Below, one piece after another: positions 45,647 through 56,808 of a stretch of 64,000 nt of DNA. Position numbers and translations under genes: made by a program. Location: positions 1,674,001-1,738,000 of the forward strand of contig LUGG01000004.1 of assembly GCA_001683735.1 (NCBI GenBank), in the 5' to 3' direction. Position 1 is the stretch's first letter. Each line of letters begins with the position of its first letter. The stretch comes from Grifola frondosa (Eukaryota > Basidiomycota > Agaricomycetes > Polyporales > Grifolaceae). A model generated the notes under the pieces. The model did no database searches and had not been told where the DNA came from. It was given only the letters and a program-made list of their open reading frames with translations.

Positions 45647-48340
45647 TAAAAATTCGAGATGATATTCGTTGCGGCAGGGAAATTACCCAAGACGGCGCAG
45701 AACATGAGAACTGAGATAGTCACCGAGAGGAAATAACAGATACGCCGCCACCCGTGCGCAAGTATGATTTAGATAGGTTATGCATCATGCATGCAGTTGC
45801 GTTCAGTCCATCAATGAAAACAGGGTTCGCTCGCTGGAATAGGATGCCGGTGATACGAGAACAGACTGAGTCGAGAAACACTACGAAGGACCGAGTTACG
45901 GGTGACAGCGACAGCGGGGCCTACTGTAGGCTCAGCACGTTGCCAATTACCCGCTCGCGATCAACGTACGAGATTCAAGTGAGTGCAAGAAAAGCCATAG
46001 GACGTGCCGAGAAAGTCGGTGTAACGCAAAAGCGGTGCCGGGCACTGTGATAATCTGGGAAGCAGAAATCGAAGCCCGCGAGAATGGGGTAGCGTATGGA
46101 AGAAAGTGCACAGCACGAGGACCGTTCCGTGATATGTCCGAAACGCACGACAGGCCACTTTCACGAATGCGCTACAGGTGGCTTGCATCGGCGATTCGGA
46201 CAGCGACCGGGATACCGGTGATTGAGGAGAACTGGCACTGAAGCAAGTAGCCCGCTCGCCACACAAGGAGCGCAGCACGGACACCGCGGAAGTGCCGAAA
46301 TTAGGTGGTACATAGTATAGCGGGCGCATACAGCCGCTCCACGGCCTGAGAAACGAATTTCGCACTGGGGGAAGGGGGCGTCGACAGACGGGCTGCGCGT
46401 GTGCGCAGGTAATGGAACTAAAAACGTGGACCTCATCCCATACGGAAAGTCGGACGAAATGAACTCACAGGATAGGTGAAGGTAGGGTGAAAACCCTCAT
46501 ACGCTTCTCTAGAGCATAGTGAGGCTTTGTCATCGCGAGCGCGTACTGTGGCAGATGGAAATAATGAGAATGACGCATGTGTATGCGATTCGGCAAGGCA
46601 AAAGCGTACTTAGAGACAATTTGAGAGCCTCGTTCGCGTCGGATGTCCAAGGAGAAGGAGCTGAAGACATGGGTTAGATAAGAGAAAGGGATAATTGCAT
46701 GAGAGGAGATAAACGAGATGAGGGAGAGAAGGAAAGGCGAGGGAAAGGGACGGATGTGAGGTGAGGGAAGATGGCCGCGACCGCGTCTGTGGCGGAAAGC
46801 ACAGGGCCCAGACCGCGTTCTACGGACCTCACTCGTTGATCTTCTCTCCTTCCTCTTCTGCATACCCTGCCATCTTCTGCTGCGCTCTTCCACCGCCCAT
46901 CTCCCTATATGCGCATTCATATCCCTCTCCGGCCTCCATCTCGTCATGCTCGTCGCACACCTCTCCCCCACCTCCATCTCCGTCCTCCACGCGTGCTCCC
47001 TCGACGTGTGCTGCCTCGCCGCTATCAACCTTCGCGCTGAACGTGCTCGTGCCACCACTCTTGCTTTCATATAGGTCCTTCAGCATCGCTACCATGTGTG
47101 ATGGGCCAATCATCACCCTTGACAAATCGGCTTAAACGGTGCCAAATCCCACCGACGTTTTCCCAATGTTGAATCTTCTGGCGACTGATTCTAGACACTC
47201 CGCACGACGTCCATGATTGATGCATTTTGCGTATCATTGCGATTGAGTTCGAGTTGAACGGTGCTTGCATCTCATGTGCACGACCTGTCGCAGCTGGAAT
47301 TCTTTGGGCCTATATTGAGACACAGATCGCTCTGGGCAGCTGGTGTGCACATTGCCTCGTTTCGCTTCTTGCGTCACAAGTACTGCTCTTTCTTCTTGGA
47401 TACCTTCCAGAAGGTGTGCCTTATTGGCCACCTTACAAATCACACGCTTTCCCATTTCATTTCTGAGTCCTGGACGATCGCACGCGTCCGTACATCTTTC
47501 AATCAAGCTCAATTGGCCCTTGTAATATAGCGTTCACCTTCGCCGAGGCCACTTGCATCGCAGGGTCCGTGTCTCGAGATATTCTATGAATGCACTAACG
47601 CTGTTCAATGGTCGGTGTGGTGTGCATATACTAGCCGTTCCTTCATGAAAGTGTCGCTGGCAACCCCGCGCTGTTGCGAAGACTAGTACTTCCCGTCTTC
47701 CACCGGTAAGCCCTCGTTGCTTTTTCGAAGTTGATCAATTGGCTCCGAGAGTCCATCTAGTGAATTTCAAACCCTGCGAGTCTTCGTCGGTCTCGTTTTG
47801 GCACCCAAGGGCGACTAATCTCCCGCGCTCATGGCCGTTCTTGCAGGCACGAGTCAAAAGAAAAAGCTATCTTATTGCCTCACCCACAGGGCCCCTTTTT
47901 TACACTCAAAAGCGAAAGGTCACGCTGAACACAAGGTTTCGCCTATCTGGGGATGAGATACATCCATGCGGTAGATGACTGCGGTACGATATTGTACGTC
48001 AACGGTTCGTAATTGCTGAGCCCTCGTCAAAGCGGGTCCGCCTCTCACGGAGTCCCCCTGGAAATCAGGGTGCCAGAGTTACATGACAATCTCGCCGCAT
48101 TATACACCCACCGATCAGGCCGCGCATAGAACAGATAATTTGCGAGCAGACCTCTTACGGCGTGTTCTACGTTGCGGGAGCAAGTGTCGACTCTGCCAAG
48201 CATTCACAGCTGGACTGTCCTGTTACTGAGCGATAGCAAACATCTGAAAGCACATGGTCATATGGACACCATCAAATGCATATGACGGATGCATGCCATA
48301 CGCATTCCAAAATATGTCCCAATTCCAGCCGAGATTTCCT
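45647..48340. other. 2.7 kb intergenic, no secure gene
   Basis: The HAT1 5' flank and the 3' flank of the next minus-strand gene. Several open frames of 70-200 codons overlap on opposite strands (for example 46465-47070 minus, 46761-47135 plus, 47227-47530 plus). None has recognisable motifs or plausible splice partners. Confidence 0.5.
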
Positions 48341-51299
48341 CTAGGTTTCCATTCCGCCAAGGCCCTCTCGCACTGTAAGCCATAGTGCAGTAGATACTAT
48401 TACATCCTTGATCTCCACAGGCCCCATTACCAACGACATGGTTGCGTGATCCACATCCTGCGCGGGATGTGCGTTTCGAGGGTACCTATCACGGCTGTCC
48501 GGTACTACCACCACGTCACGGAAACTCATGCGCTCAATGTAAAAGCTGGGCAGAGAGGTGGATATCTTCAGTAGCGCGACGGCCTTCGGATGGTGCGGAA
48601 CAGCCACGAGCGTCGCGACCTTTGCCTGATATCTCGCAGGAGACGTCGCGGTAAGCGTGCACGTCCACGGCAGCTCGGAACTTCTGTCCCCCGCCGCGTC
48701 TTCTGGCGCATGCATCGCGCCCTGCTTGCCATCGCCCATGCCTCCCTCGCCCACCGACGTGTAATAGTCCCCGGGCGAGTGCTCGCCGCTGTCGTCACAC
48801 GAGTTGCACCCGACGTTCTCCCCTTTGCTCCACTTAAAGTCCATCACGAACCCCCCTAGAATGGCCGTTGCAGCACCTGCGGATGAACCCTTGTGCCACC
48901 TGCTCATGGCCCATCTGTAAGTGATTGGATGCTCTTGCAACGGGATCGGCAGCGACGGGGCCGATGGTGGCGGGGTCGACCATTGCACCCAGGGTTGCAC
49001 GCCTAGCACCCTCTTGTACGCAGGCGAGAGATGCGCTAACGGTGTGAGGAACAAGGTTGCGCTGCCACCCGCATGGGTCAAATTCCCAGGAATGTACTGT
49101 AATGTCTGCGTGCTGGACTGCGACCCGATGAGCCTGCCCGACGGCGCTGTATTCGCTGGTGCTGTCCGAGGACGCCTGGGGGAAGGATGTGCGGGCGTTG
49201 GAAGGTGGCTCAACGAGCGCTGGATGCGAAGCGGCTTGGCCCTGTGTCTCGGTGGGAGGGACACGTGCTCTGGAACGGAAGAAGCATTCGGACGAGGTCC
49301 GCCGTTACCTACGAGGGGACCAAATTGGCGGGTTGTAGAGGGTTGAGGTGCAGCTTTCTTGTGATGTCGCCAGTACTCCAGCAGATCGAAGCGGGCAAGG
49401 TTATTGATTTGCAAGCCATCCCTGTGGAACTCGCTGATGTCCTCGTTGGTACCGGCGTCGCGAACAGTATACGTGGACACACCACGGACTTCTAGGGACC
49501 AGAGCGGGATGATCATGCGCTTTCCTGACTGGGGCCTGCTGTCAGGTGGAACCATGGAGTCATCTGTGGGATCCGGACCTGTAGCAGGCTGGACGAGTTC
49601 CACCCGCAGGTTCAGCGAGGCCTCGGACCACGACGGTGCTTTGACTACTACGAAAGTTTGAAGTGCTACTTTGTGACCTGTGGGTGGGTGCACATCAGAA
49701 GCCTCTTTATCATCCGGAGCGATAGCTTTCGGACTTGTGATAGGTTCACATTCATTTGCAAATTCATGTTCGTCCAGGGAGGATATTGTGCCGATATCGA
49801 GCTGAATTGCTGATCAGATATGTTAGGAAAAGGTTCACTGCAACGATTGAAGCACCTTGATCCCGTCTCCGGATGTCAATGATTCGAACCTCCTTCCAAA
49901 GGAGAGGGTGGCCGCTGAAACCTGGATCAAGAGATCGAAGCTAGAGAACTGCAATGCAACTCACTGTTGCTGCCTTCGTCGACATGGATAGGCGGACTAA
50001 GGCTGTTGAGAAACTCCGGTATATTTTCAGGCAGTTCTTCGTGCCTCTAACACAATGTGAGGATTGAGACACCCTGTGCAATAACGAGAACTAACTTTGA
50101 ATATACGCTGTACATCCAGGTGACTGGCGAGCGCAAACTCCGCGTTGGAACGCTGTCCGCAGTGAAACTTGGTGAGCCCCGATTCCGTACAACGAGAATC
50201 CAAGTGCCGATTACCTTAAGAATATAATCCAATATATGATCTATAGGATCATACATCTACGAACACGACGTCAGACAGATGCAGACTTCAAGTTGCTCGA
50301 GTCCGATCGTACCGGGCTGGGAGCAGGTACATCCTCAATCTCAAAGTCTTGTGAATCTGCGGAATCTGATGCGATGCCGGGCAACTCATCCTCTTCATCC
50401 TCTGGACCTGGAAGGTCGGTGGGTTCTGCGGCAGCCTTGATGACCTCGGGAGCTAACAAAAGCCTCCGCTTGACTTTGTAGTACTGCAGAAAAATGCACT
50501 GGTTTTTCGGTCGCGATGCAGCCGCCTCCTCAGGTGTATCTTCGAGCATAGTCTGTGGACCGGAACGCGTGATCACGGACCTGGACAGCCTCTGTGAGCC
50601 TTGGATGGAAAATCTGGCACCCGCCAATGGACTGAATTGGCCTTCCAAACAGAGCGCGCCTTCAACGTCCTTTTCTAGGAACGCAGCCAAAGCCCATTGG
50701 CTGGTCTTAAGCCAGCCGTGCACGAAGACGAGGTTTTCGCGGCGGACGTCGAGCCTCAGGACGTTGCGCACGTAACGGACCCAATGCGGGTGATTCTGCT
50801 TTATGTAGTCTTCGACGTCGAGGCTTTCGAGCAGCTCCTCTTGGTCTACGGCGTCTTTCAGCGTGAGGACGGCTCCGCGGTCGTGCATGCATTTGAATCG
50901 CAATGCTGCCCCGACCGCACTCCCCACGACGGGTGCGATTGGTCTAACACATAGATAAGCTGTGATGATTACAACATGCAGACACGGTGGCATCGCTTAC
51001 ACTAGGAGCTCAGCATCTCCTTGAAACATCGAGACACTTCTACTGCATAACGTCTGCTCGGGGCGCAACAAATTGGGCGTTTGATGGCGTAAAATGTCAT
51101 CTTGTATGCTAAGGGTTTGCATGCCTTCCGGCACACTACTGGAGTCCAGGGTATTGAACAGGCGGCGAAAGCTGCCCTTCTGAAAGAACCCGACGTCGCC
51201 GAGCTGCACATCTCCGGTGAGTGGCTCGGGCACCCACAGGGCTGTCCCGAGGGAGTAGTAGGAGAGCTGGTCGGCGTAGACGTTCCAAGGGGGGTCCAT
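48341..51299 (-). CDS. Large hypothetical protein, fungal orphan
   Basis: ATG 51299 starts MDPPWNVYADQLSYYSLGTA, followed by LWVPEPLTGDVQLGDVGFFQ. An intron leads to PIAPVVGSAVGAALRFKCMH, DVEDYIKQNHPHWVRYVRNV, LRLDVRRENLVFVHGWLKTS, FLEKDVEGALCLEGQFSPLA and an acidic patch (GPEDEEDELPGIASD). A 56-base intron (50257-50312, phase 0) joins VPAPSP to MYDPIDHILDYILK; a stop read without splicing there would wrongly split the gene. Later exons give HEELPENIPEFLNSLSPPIH, then a Ser/Pro-rich C-terminal half (RMIIPLWSLEVRGVSTYTVR, RAMSRWHKG-like, FVMDFKWSKGENVGCNSCDD), stop at 48341. About 870 residues; no membrane helix is evident. This architecture recurs in agaricomycete proteins of unknown function. 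Confidence 0.75.
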
Positions 51300-52984
51300 A
51301 GTTGCGAGAAGACGTATCTATGCGCGTACGTGCGGGTGTAGCTTAAATGCGAGGAGATGAGAGCTGCATCGCCTCGAAGAATTTCTGTCAGAATCGTTCA
51401 TATGATGAGGGCGGTGTGCTACCCGAGCGGATCCTGACGCCATATTTGAAGGTTTGGAACTCGAGAAAGGGAAGTGTATGAGATGGGTGTCGGCGGAGGC
51501 TAGTATGGGAGCAATCAAGTATTTATATTTAGTGCGAAAGTGTGGCGATGCCTCGAAAGTGGCATTACGAAGAAATACCGCGACAGCGACGACTATACAG
51601 CATCTCGCAAGCACTATGCCAGGAGACCGAATTTGAGTGTAAATGTACAATTAGACGGCGTACTAGTTAATAACACCAGTTTCATAGTACTGATCCCTCT
51701 GATGTTAGTAGCTGTCAGTTACGAACGTTGCGGGAGTTACTAGTTATCCCCGGGACAGCAGCTTCCAGGAAGTCAGCTATATGGCATGGCATCGCCAATA
51801 TTGATGCTGTGGTCATCAGAACGGCCGTCATATCGCAGTGCCACCTCGGGCCCAAGCAGTGTGGAAGATTGCCTCATTAGGCAACTCAGTATGTTCGAAC
51901 ACATCCTACACCCCACAGAGTCCGAAACACGACAACGCCACAGCACGATCAATTACTCCCCCGCACGCCAACCAAACGCTAAAGCTATATAATCTACAAT
52001 CAGACCAACAGCAAACGAAAAGAAAAACCACCGGCACAGCGCCGTGCGTATTATACCGCCGCGGGCTACCTAACTATATATATGATGTATCCGAGTCCGA
52101 CTCCGAGATTCAACACGACACGACATTACGCGAGAGTAGCACTATGCACTATGGAAGGCAGACAGGATAGGACAGACGGGACGGGGCAGGGCGGGACAGG
52201 ACAGACATTAATGCGGGGAAGTCAGTAGAGTTGGCTTTAGAGTTCGGTTTGAGAGGGGGTGTGAGGAAAGGGTAAGGGTAAGGTAATCCAATGTGAGGTA
52301 TCTACAAGCATGCAGCATGCACGAGGCGAGGTAAGGGCAGAACAGGCGAATGGGAGAATGAGTGATCAAGGGCGAGGCGAGAGCAGCAGTGGGATGTATG
52401 CACAGCGATGGCGACGAGACATAATGATATCCACACGAAGAAAGCACAGAAGAGGGAAGGGGGCGAGCGAGCATGCGAATGCGTGTGCGACTTGACGCCT
52501 TTTGGTGTACGTATGTCGCACGCGGGTGGTTGTATGTATGTATGTACGTTGGTTGTTGTTGTACACGCAGGCGGAAGCACGACGCACTGAGCGCACGCGC
52601 CATTAAACCGACGAGCACCGTGTGCCGTACACGAAACCCGCACAGAAAGCTTAAAGGAAGAACGGGAGCCACGCGGCGATACAGCGGCAATAGCTTCGGA
52701 GGGAGAGAGGGGGAGGGGGGCAGCATCGTGGACACGAGGTTGACACGGCATGGGAGTTGTCGAGCGCGGAGAAGAGAGACGAGTGCCAAGCACGCGCATA
52801 TAAACACGCATGCCGCAACACGTCCTCTCTTCTCCCCTTGGCACCTCGCGAAACGCGGGCCCGGAGGAGCACGATATGAGGGTAGAGCAGAGCAGAGCTC
52901 GCACCCACCCACACACTCATCCAAGCACACATCCAGATGAGTTTATCCCACCACCAGACCCGTCCATCCTTCACGCTCAGCGCA
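51300..52984. other. 1.7 kb intergenic with short repeats
   Basis: Promoter side of the large orphan gene and 3' side of the proline-rich gene. It holds a ggacaggat/gggacgggg purine repeat near 52150-52206 and a (gtat)n tract near 52530-52548. Open frames overlap on both strands at 52208-52974 and show no coding features. Confidence 0.5.
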
Positions 52985-55215
52985 TTAACTCAGCGGCGCA
53001 GCGCCATCCACGCCGCTCTCCTTATGCCGCGCGATCTTCTCCACCCCAGCCCCAAGTGCAGTCCTCCGACTGCGCTCCTATAGGTGACCCAGCAAAAAAG
53101 CGCATCAGCACCGGCGCGACAAAACATATATACACGGAAGAAACCACGAGACACAGACCTTGATCTCGAGCTCCTCCTCCTCGTCCTCCTCGAAACTCAC
53201 GTCCTTCGGGCTCTCCTCCCCGTCCTCCTCGCCCTCGCCCTCCTCATCCGTCACATTCGTCGTACTGCTCTCAGGGCTCGCTTTCTCGCTCTCCGCGCGC
53301 CGCGCATCCTTTGCAGGGGCGCCTGCTCGGGCTCGGCAGCCTCTTGCACAGGCACTGCGACCACGGGCACCGCGAACGGCACGCCACGCGCAGTATCCAC
53401 GCTCTCGCCACGCTCGGGAAGCGGCAGCGAAGGCATACGCTCCACAGACCCGCGCGCATGCGCGTGGTGGTGATGCGAATGGTGCCGGTGGTGGTGGTGT
53501 GGCGCGGGGATCGTCACCGCCGTCGTGATGTGCGCGCCCTCCGCATGCGCGTGCGGCGCAGGGCTGCTCGGGCACGGACTTGTGAGCGGCGTCGGGGACG
53601 CCGTGGACTGCGCGCTCGTCGGGTGCTCCAGCGCTATACGCTGCTCCCCGCTCTCCGCTTTCTCCGCACGCACGCCCTCCGCCTTCGCCTGCTCGTGCTC
53701 TTCTTCCTGCTCCTGCTCACGCTCCTGCTCCTGTTCTGAATTCTGACTTTGTTGTTCTTGTTCTCTCTCCTCGCGCTCGCGCTTCTCCTTTTCGCGCTGC
53801 TCACGCCGCTTCTTCACCCACGCCATACCCCCGCCATCGTCCTCGTCGGCCGCCGCCTTCGCCATGAGCGAGCTATTCCCCGTCTGCACGCGCGCCCACA
53901 CGCTCGAGCCCACCCCGCCGCCCTTCACGCTGCCCATCCCGCCATACCCCCACTCCACAAACTCCGGCTCCTCCGTCCTGCACACACCGCGTCAGCACCA
54001 AACCTACACTCGCACCAAGGGGACTATCACTCACCGCACGTTCGCGAACGGATTCGCGTTCGCATTCCGGCGCGCGCCGTACACGCGCCCATTCAGCATG
54101 CGCGTCTGCTTCCGCCCGCCGATGACGCTCCCCGCCCTCGACGAACTCGCGCTCGCGCTCCCTTTCGTATGCCGCCCACGCCCGCGCTCCTCCTTCTCCC
54201 CTCCATTCAGGGACAGCGTGAGGCTCTGCGTGCGCCCGAGGGGCACACCGCCGCCCGAGCCGCCACCACCGCCAAAGAACGAGGTGCGCTTCTTCTTCGT
54301 GGGCGGGGGCGCCGCGCCGCCGCCCTCGGACATCCAGCGGTCGAGGGGCGCGCCAAAGTCGCGGGCGCACTCGGGGTCGCGCGTGCGGCTCGGGCTGCGG
54401 CTGCGGCTGGAGATCTTGCCCATGCCGAGGCCCTGGAGGGCGGAGAGCTCCTCGGAGCTGAGGCTGCGGGCCATGGTGGCCTTGCCGCGCCCGAGGAGGG
54501 GCTTGAAGAGGTTTGTCCATTTGCCGGTGCTGCTGCCGGTGCTGGAGCAGGGCTTGCGCGGGGGCTCTGGGAGGGGCTCGCTTGGCGCGTGCGGGGAGGT
54601 GGGGGTGAGGAGGTCCCAGTCGTGGGAGATGTCGGAGGGAGGTCGGGAGTGGGATTGGGACTGGGCGGGGAGGAGGAGGGGGCTGGAGGGTGCCGTGTGG
54701 ACGCTGGGCGGGGACGCTTCTGTGCTGGCGTCAAAGAGGAGGGAGGAGGGGGACTGTGCCGGTCGGACGCCCTGAGTGAGGGGTCTGTGCCGGGGACGGG
54801 GAGGGAGTCGTCGTCGAAGAAGACGGGGGGAAATCGGGGTGGGGGAGGTCGTCGCGGCCGGGGACGGGGAGGGGAGCGAAGCGGATGCGGCGGCTGTTGG
54901 GTGCAGAACCTGATCCGGTGCGGGTTTTGTGGGAGTGGGAGCCGGAGCGGGTTTTGGAGAGAGGGCGGTGGTTGAGGGCGGGGGAGGAGTGCTCTGCGCA
55001 TGGGCTGGGGGAGGGATCTTTGGAGGGGAAGTAGTCTGATTCGGTGTGGGGGTTGGAGGCGGAGGAGGAGGCGGAGGAGGAGAGGGAGGTGTTGGAGGGG
55101 TCGAGAGAGGGAGGGAGACGGTGTGGTGGAAGGGGGAGACGGAGGGGGAGGGGTTGAGGAGGATGCCGTGGCGGGGGTGGTGGAGATGGGAGTGGGAGGG
55201 GAGGACTGCTGTCAT
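52985..55215 (-). CDS. Proline/serine-rich low-complexity protein, unknown function
   Basis: ATG 55215 (MTAVLPSHSHLHHPRHGILL) leads into long Pro-rich blocks (STPPTPPSPPPPPPPPPTPT), Ser-rich blocks (QSQSHSRPPSDISHDWDLLT), and a conserved-looking core: KWTNLFKPLLGRGKATMARS, CARDFGAPLDRWMSEGGG, KKKRTSFFGGGGGSGGG, PLGRTQSLTLSLNGG and, after an intron, NPFANVR joined to TEEPEFVEWGYGGMGSVKGG. A Glu/Gln/Lys coiled segment and His-rich tract (HHHHRHHSHHHHAH) follow. A GGGG run at 53316-53319 appears one base short, so the frame must shift to reach TTNVTDEEGEGEEDGEESP and SFEEDEEEELEIK. A last exon, RRTALGAGVEKIARHKESG, ends at 52985. High GC; probably disordered and regulatory. Confidence 0.65.
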
Positions 55216-56405
55216 TGGTGTGGGATGGCCGTCGTCGTCGGTGGAGGCGTCGTCGTCGTCGTCGGTGTAGTCGTTGTGGTCGGCGTCGTTGTGGACGTCG
55301 TCGGTGGGTGAAGGGTGATGATGAGACGAAGACGAGGGAAAGTCTGTTGGGAAAAGAAGGGCGAGACGAGCGGGACGTAAAGAGGGAAAGAGACGAGGGA
55401 GATTAATGGCCAGGGATGGAACTATCCATTTCTTCGAGACACGACATCTTCTCGCTCTTCTCCCTCTGCACTTCTTGGCACATCCGCTCTCCGGGGTCCC
55501 CCTCCTGCGCAGGCACGTGCCGTCCCCTTCCCATTCGAGCCAACCATCCCCGACAACGTTAACGCTCACGGCACCTCTCTCTGAAAACTCTCCGTCCCGC
55601 CAGCTGACCTGCGTGCGCCACTACTTTGTTCGCCGTCTCACACGCCCCAACAGCGATTTCCCCGCAGTAGAGCAGCAGCAGCAGAGTTTACTTCCGCCAC
55701 GTTCCAGCACCTTCTTCCCGAAATGGGCGTCGCTCCTGTATTTGTCATCGGTCTATTCACCTCCAGGTTCCGACACTCGTCATACCGACTCACTCCCTCT
55801 TCTCGATCGCTGCACCGCCTCCGACCACGCTCTAGCCCACGTCCCCATACGCAACCTTGCCGGCAGATCTCTCTCCACCGTGCCCAGCTCGCTGCATTGC
55901 ACCCTGACGTCGTCCGACCCAGCAGCCGTCCCTCCACGCGTCCTCGACTTTTCTGTTTACACGCACCCGGAACTTTCGCAGCAGCTGCGCAAACTATCCC
56001 ATTCCAGAGCCTCTTCCGCCCACACGTGATGCCGACCTTTTCTCCATTCGCCAGCATCTGCACAGCCCCTCCTAACTCGTCCCGCCCTATCGGCGGTACT
56101 CCCGCCCCTCTATTACGAGTCGCGCGACCCCCGAACCACCGCCAGCGCAGTCGCAACGCAACGTACGACCCCTAGCGACGCCCTTTCCAAAACAAAAACA
56201 AAAAAAGGGAGAGAGCGACAAATGCAGTAGTTGCGCAGCCGTCCACGTTTCGTAACACGTCCTGCCGCTAGCGTCGTTTCGTGTTCACGCACGCACGCCC
56301 TGCGCCAGTGCGCGGATCCAAACGCAGTCATCGGCTGCCATCGGGCGGGTCAGCGCGATCGATCGTCCGCTCCCCCGCGTTGCTTGGCATGACCCCGTTG
56401 TCGTT

Positions 56406-56423
56406 ACCCGCCCGCAGGCGGGT
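56406..56423. repeat. GC palindrome acccgcc-cgca-ggcgggt
   Basis: Seven-base perfect arms around a four-base loop, close to the palindrome at 38873-38889 in sequence. Lies just left of the AT-rich island. Confidence 0.7.
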
Positions 56424-56745
56424 CGAGGCTTCAGCTTCGGATTTTCAGGCTTACTTGTGTTTCGCTTTCAGATGTTGTGTTCGATGCTGTCGCGCACATG
56501 ACAATTGAAATGTACGCTCGAGCAAGCTTAAGACGCGTCTCGCGTATTGTCGGTTGCGATCACCGATCGCGTTCATAGTCGCGATCGATATATCTGCGTT
56601 CGGCTTTTCCCGAGAAACTTGTACTTGATATTGACCTGTGTCTGTAAAAATTATAAATTCAAGGAGAAATATCCTCAGTATCTTTCCCAATTTGTTATAT
56701 ATATTTTTATCATATCACACATGATACAAATTTTTCTGCAAAGAT

Positions 56746-56808
56746 CTTCATACAATGCAAAGATATAGCCAAATGGCTAGTCAACTATATCTTTGCATTG
56801 TATTGAAG
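56746..56808. repeat. Near-perfect 23-bp inverted repeat (hairpin)
   Basis: Arms 56746-56768 and 56785-56808 pair along 23 bases with a single bulged T; the inner 18 bases (56751-56768 with 56785-56802) are an exact match. The loop is 16 bases. It sits in the AT-rich island far from any called gene. Candidates are a small inverted-repeat transposon relic, a cruciform site or a structured transcript. Confidence 0.85.

Noticed and set aside
46465..47135. Overlapping open frames on both strands
   Set aside because: Simple-sequence, Ser/Pro or Arg-rich, mutually antisense, with no motif or splice partner.
49860..49890. A minus-strand GGTTCGAATC matching a tRNA B box
   Set aside because: The flanking bases do not form a T stem, no A box or acceptor stem is present, and it lies in a coding exon of the large orphan gene (FGRRFESL).
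50256..50271. Two separate minus-strand genes meeting here
   Set aside because: A 56-base GT-AG intron with matching phase joins them in one frame, and a 14-base gap between two fungal genes on the same strand is implausible.
53749..54975. Long plus-strand open frame of 408 codons
   Set aside because: It is the antisense of a GC-rich, low-complexity proline gene. Its composition (Arg/Ala/Gly runs) is what GC bias produces in the complementary strand.
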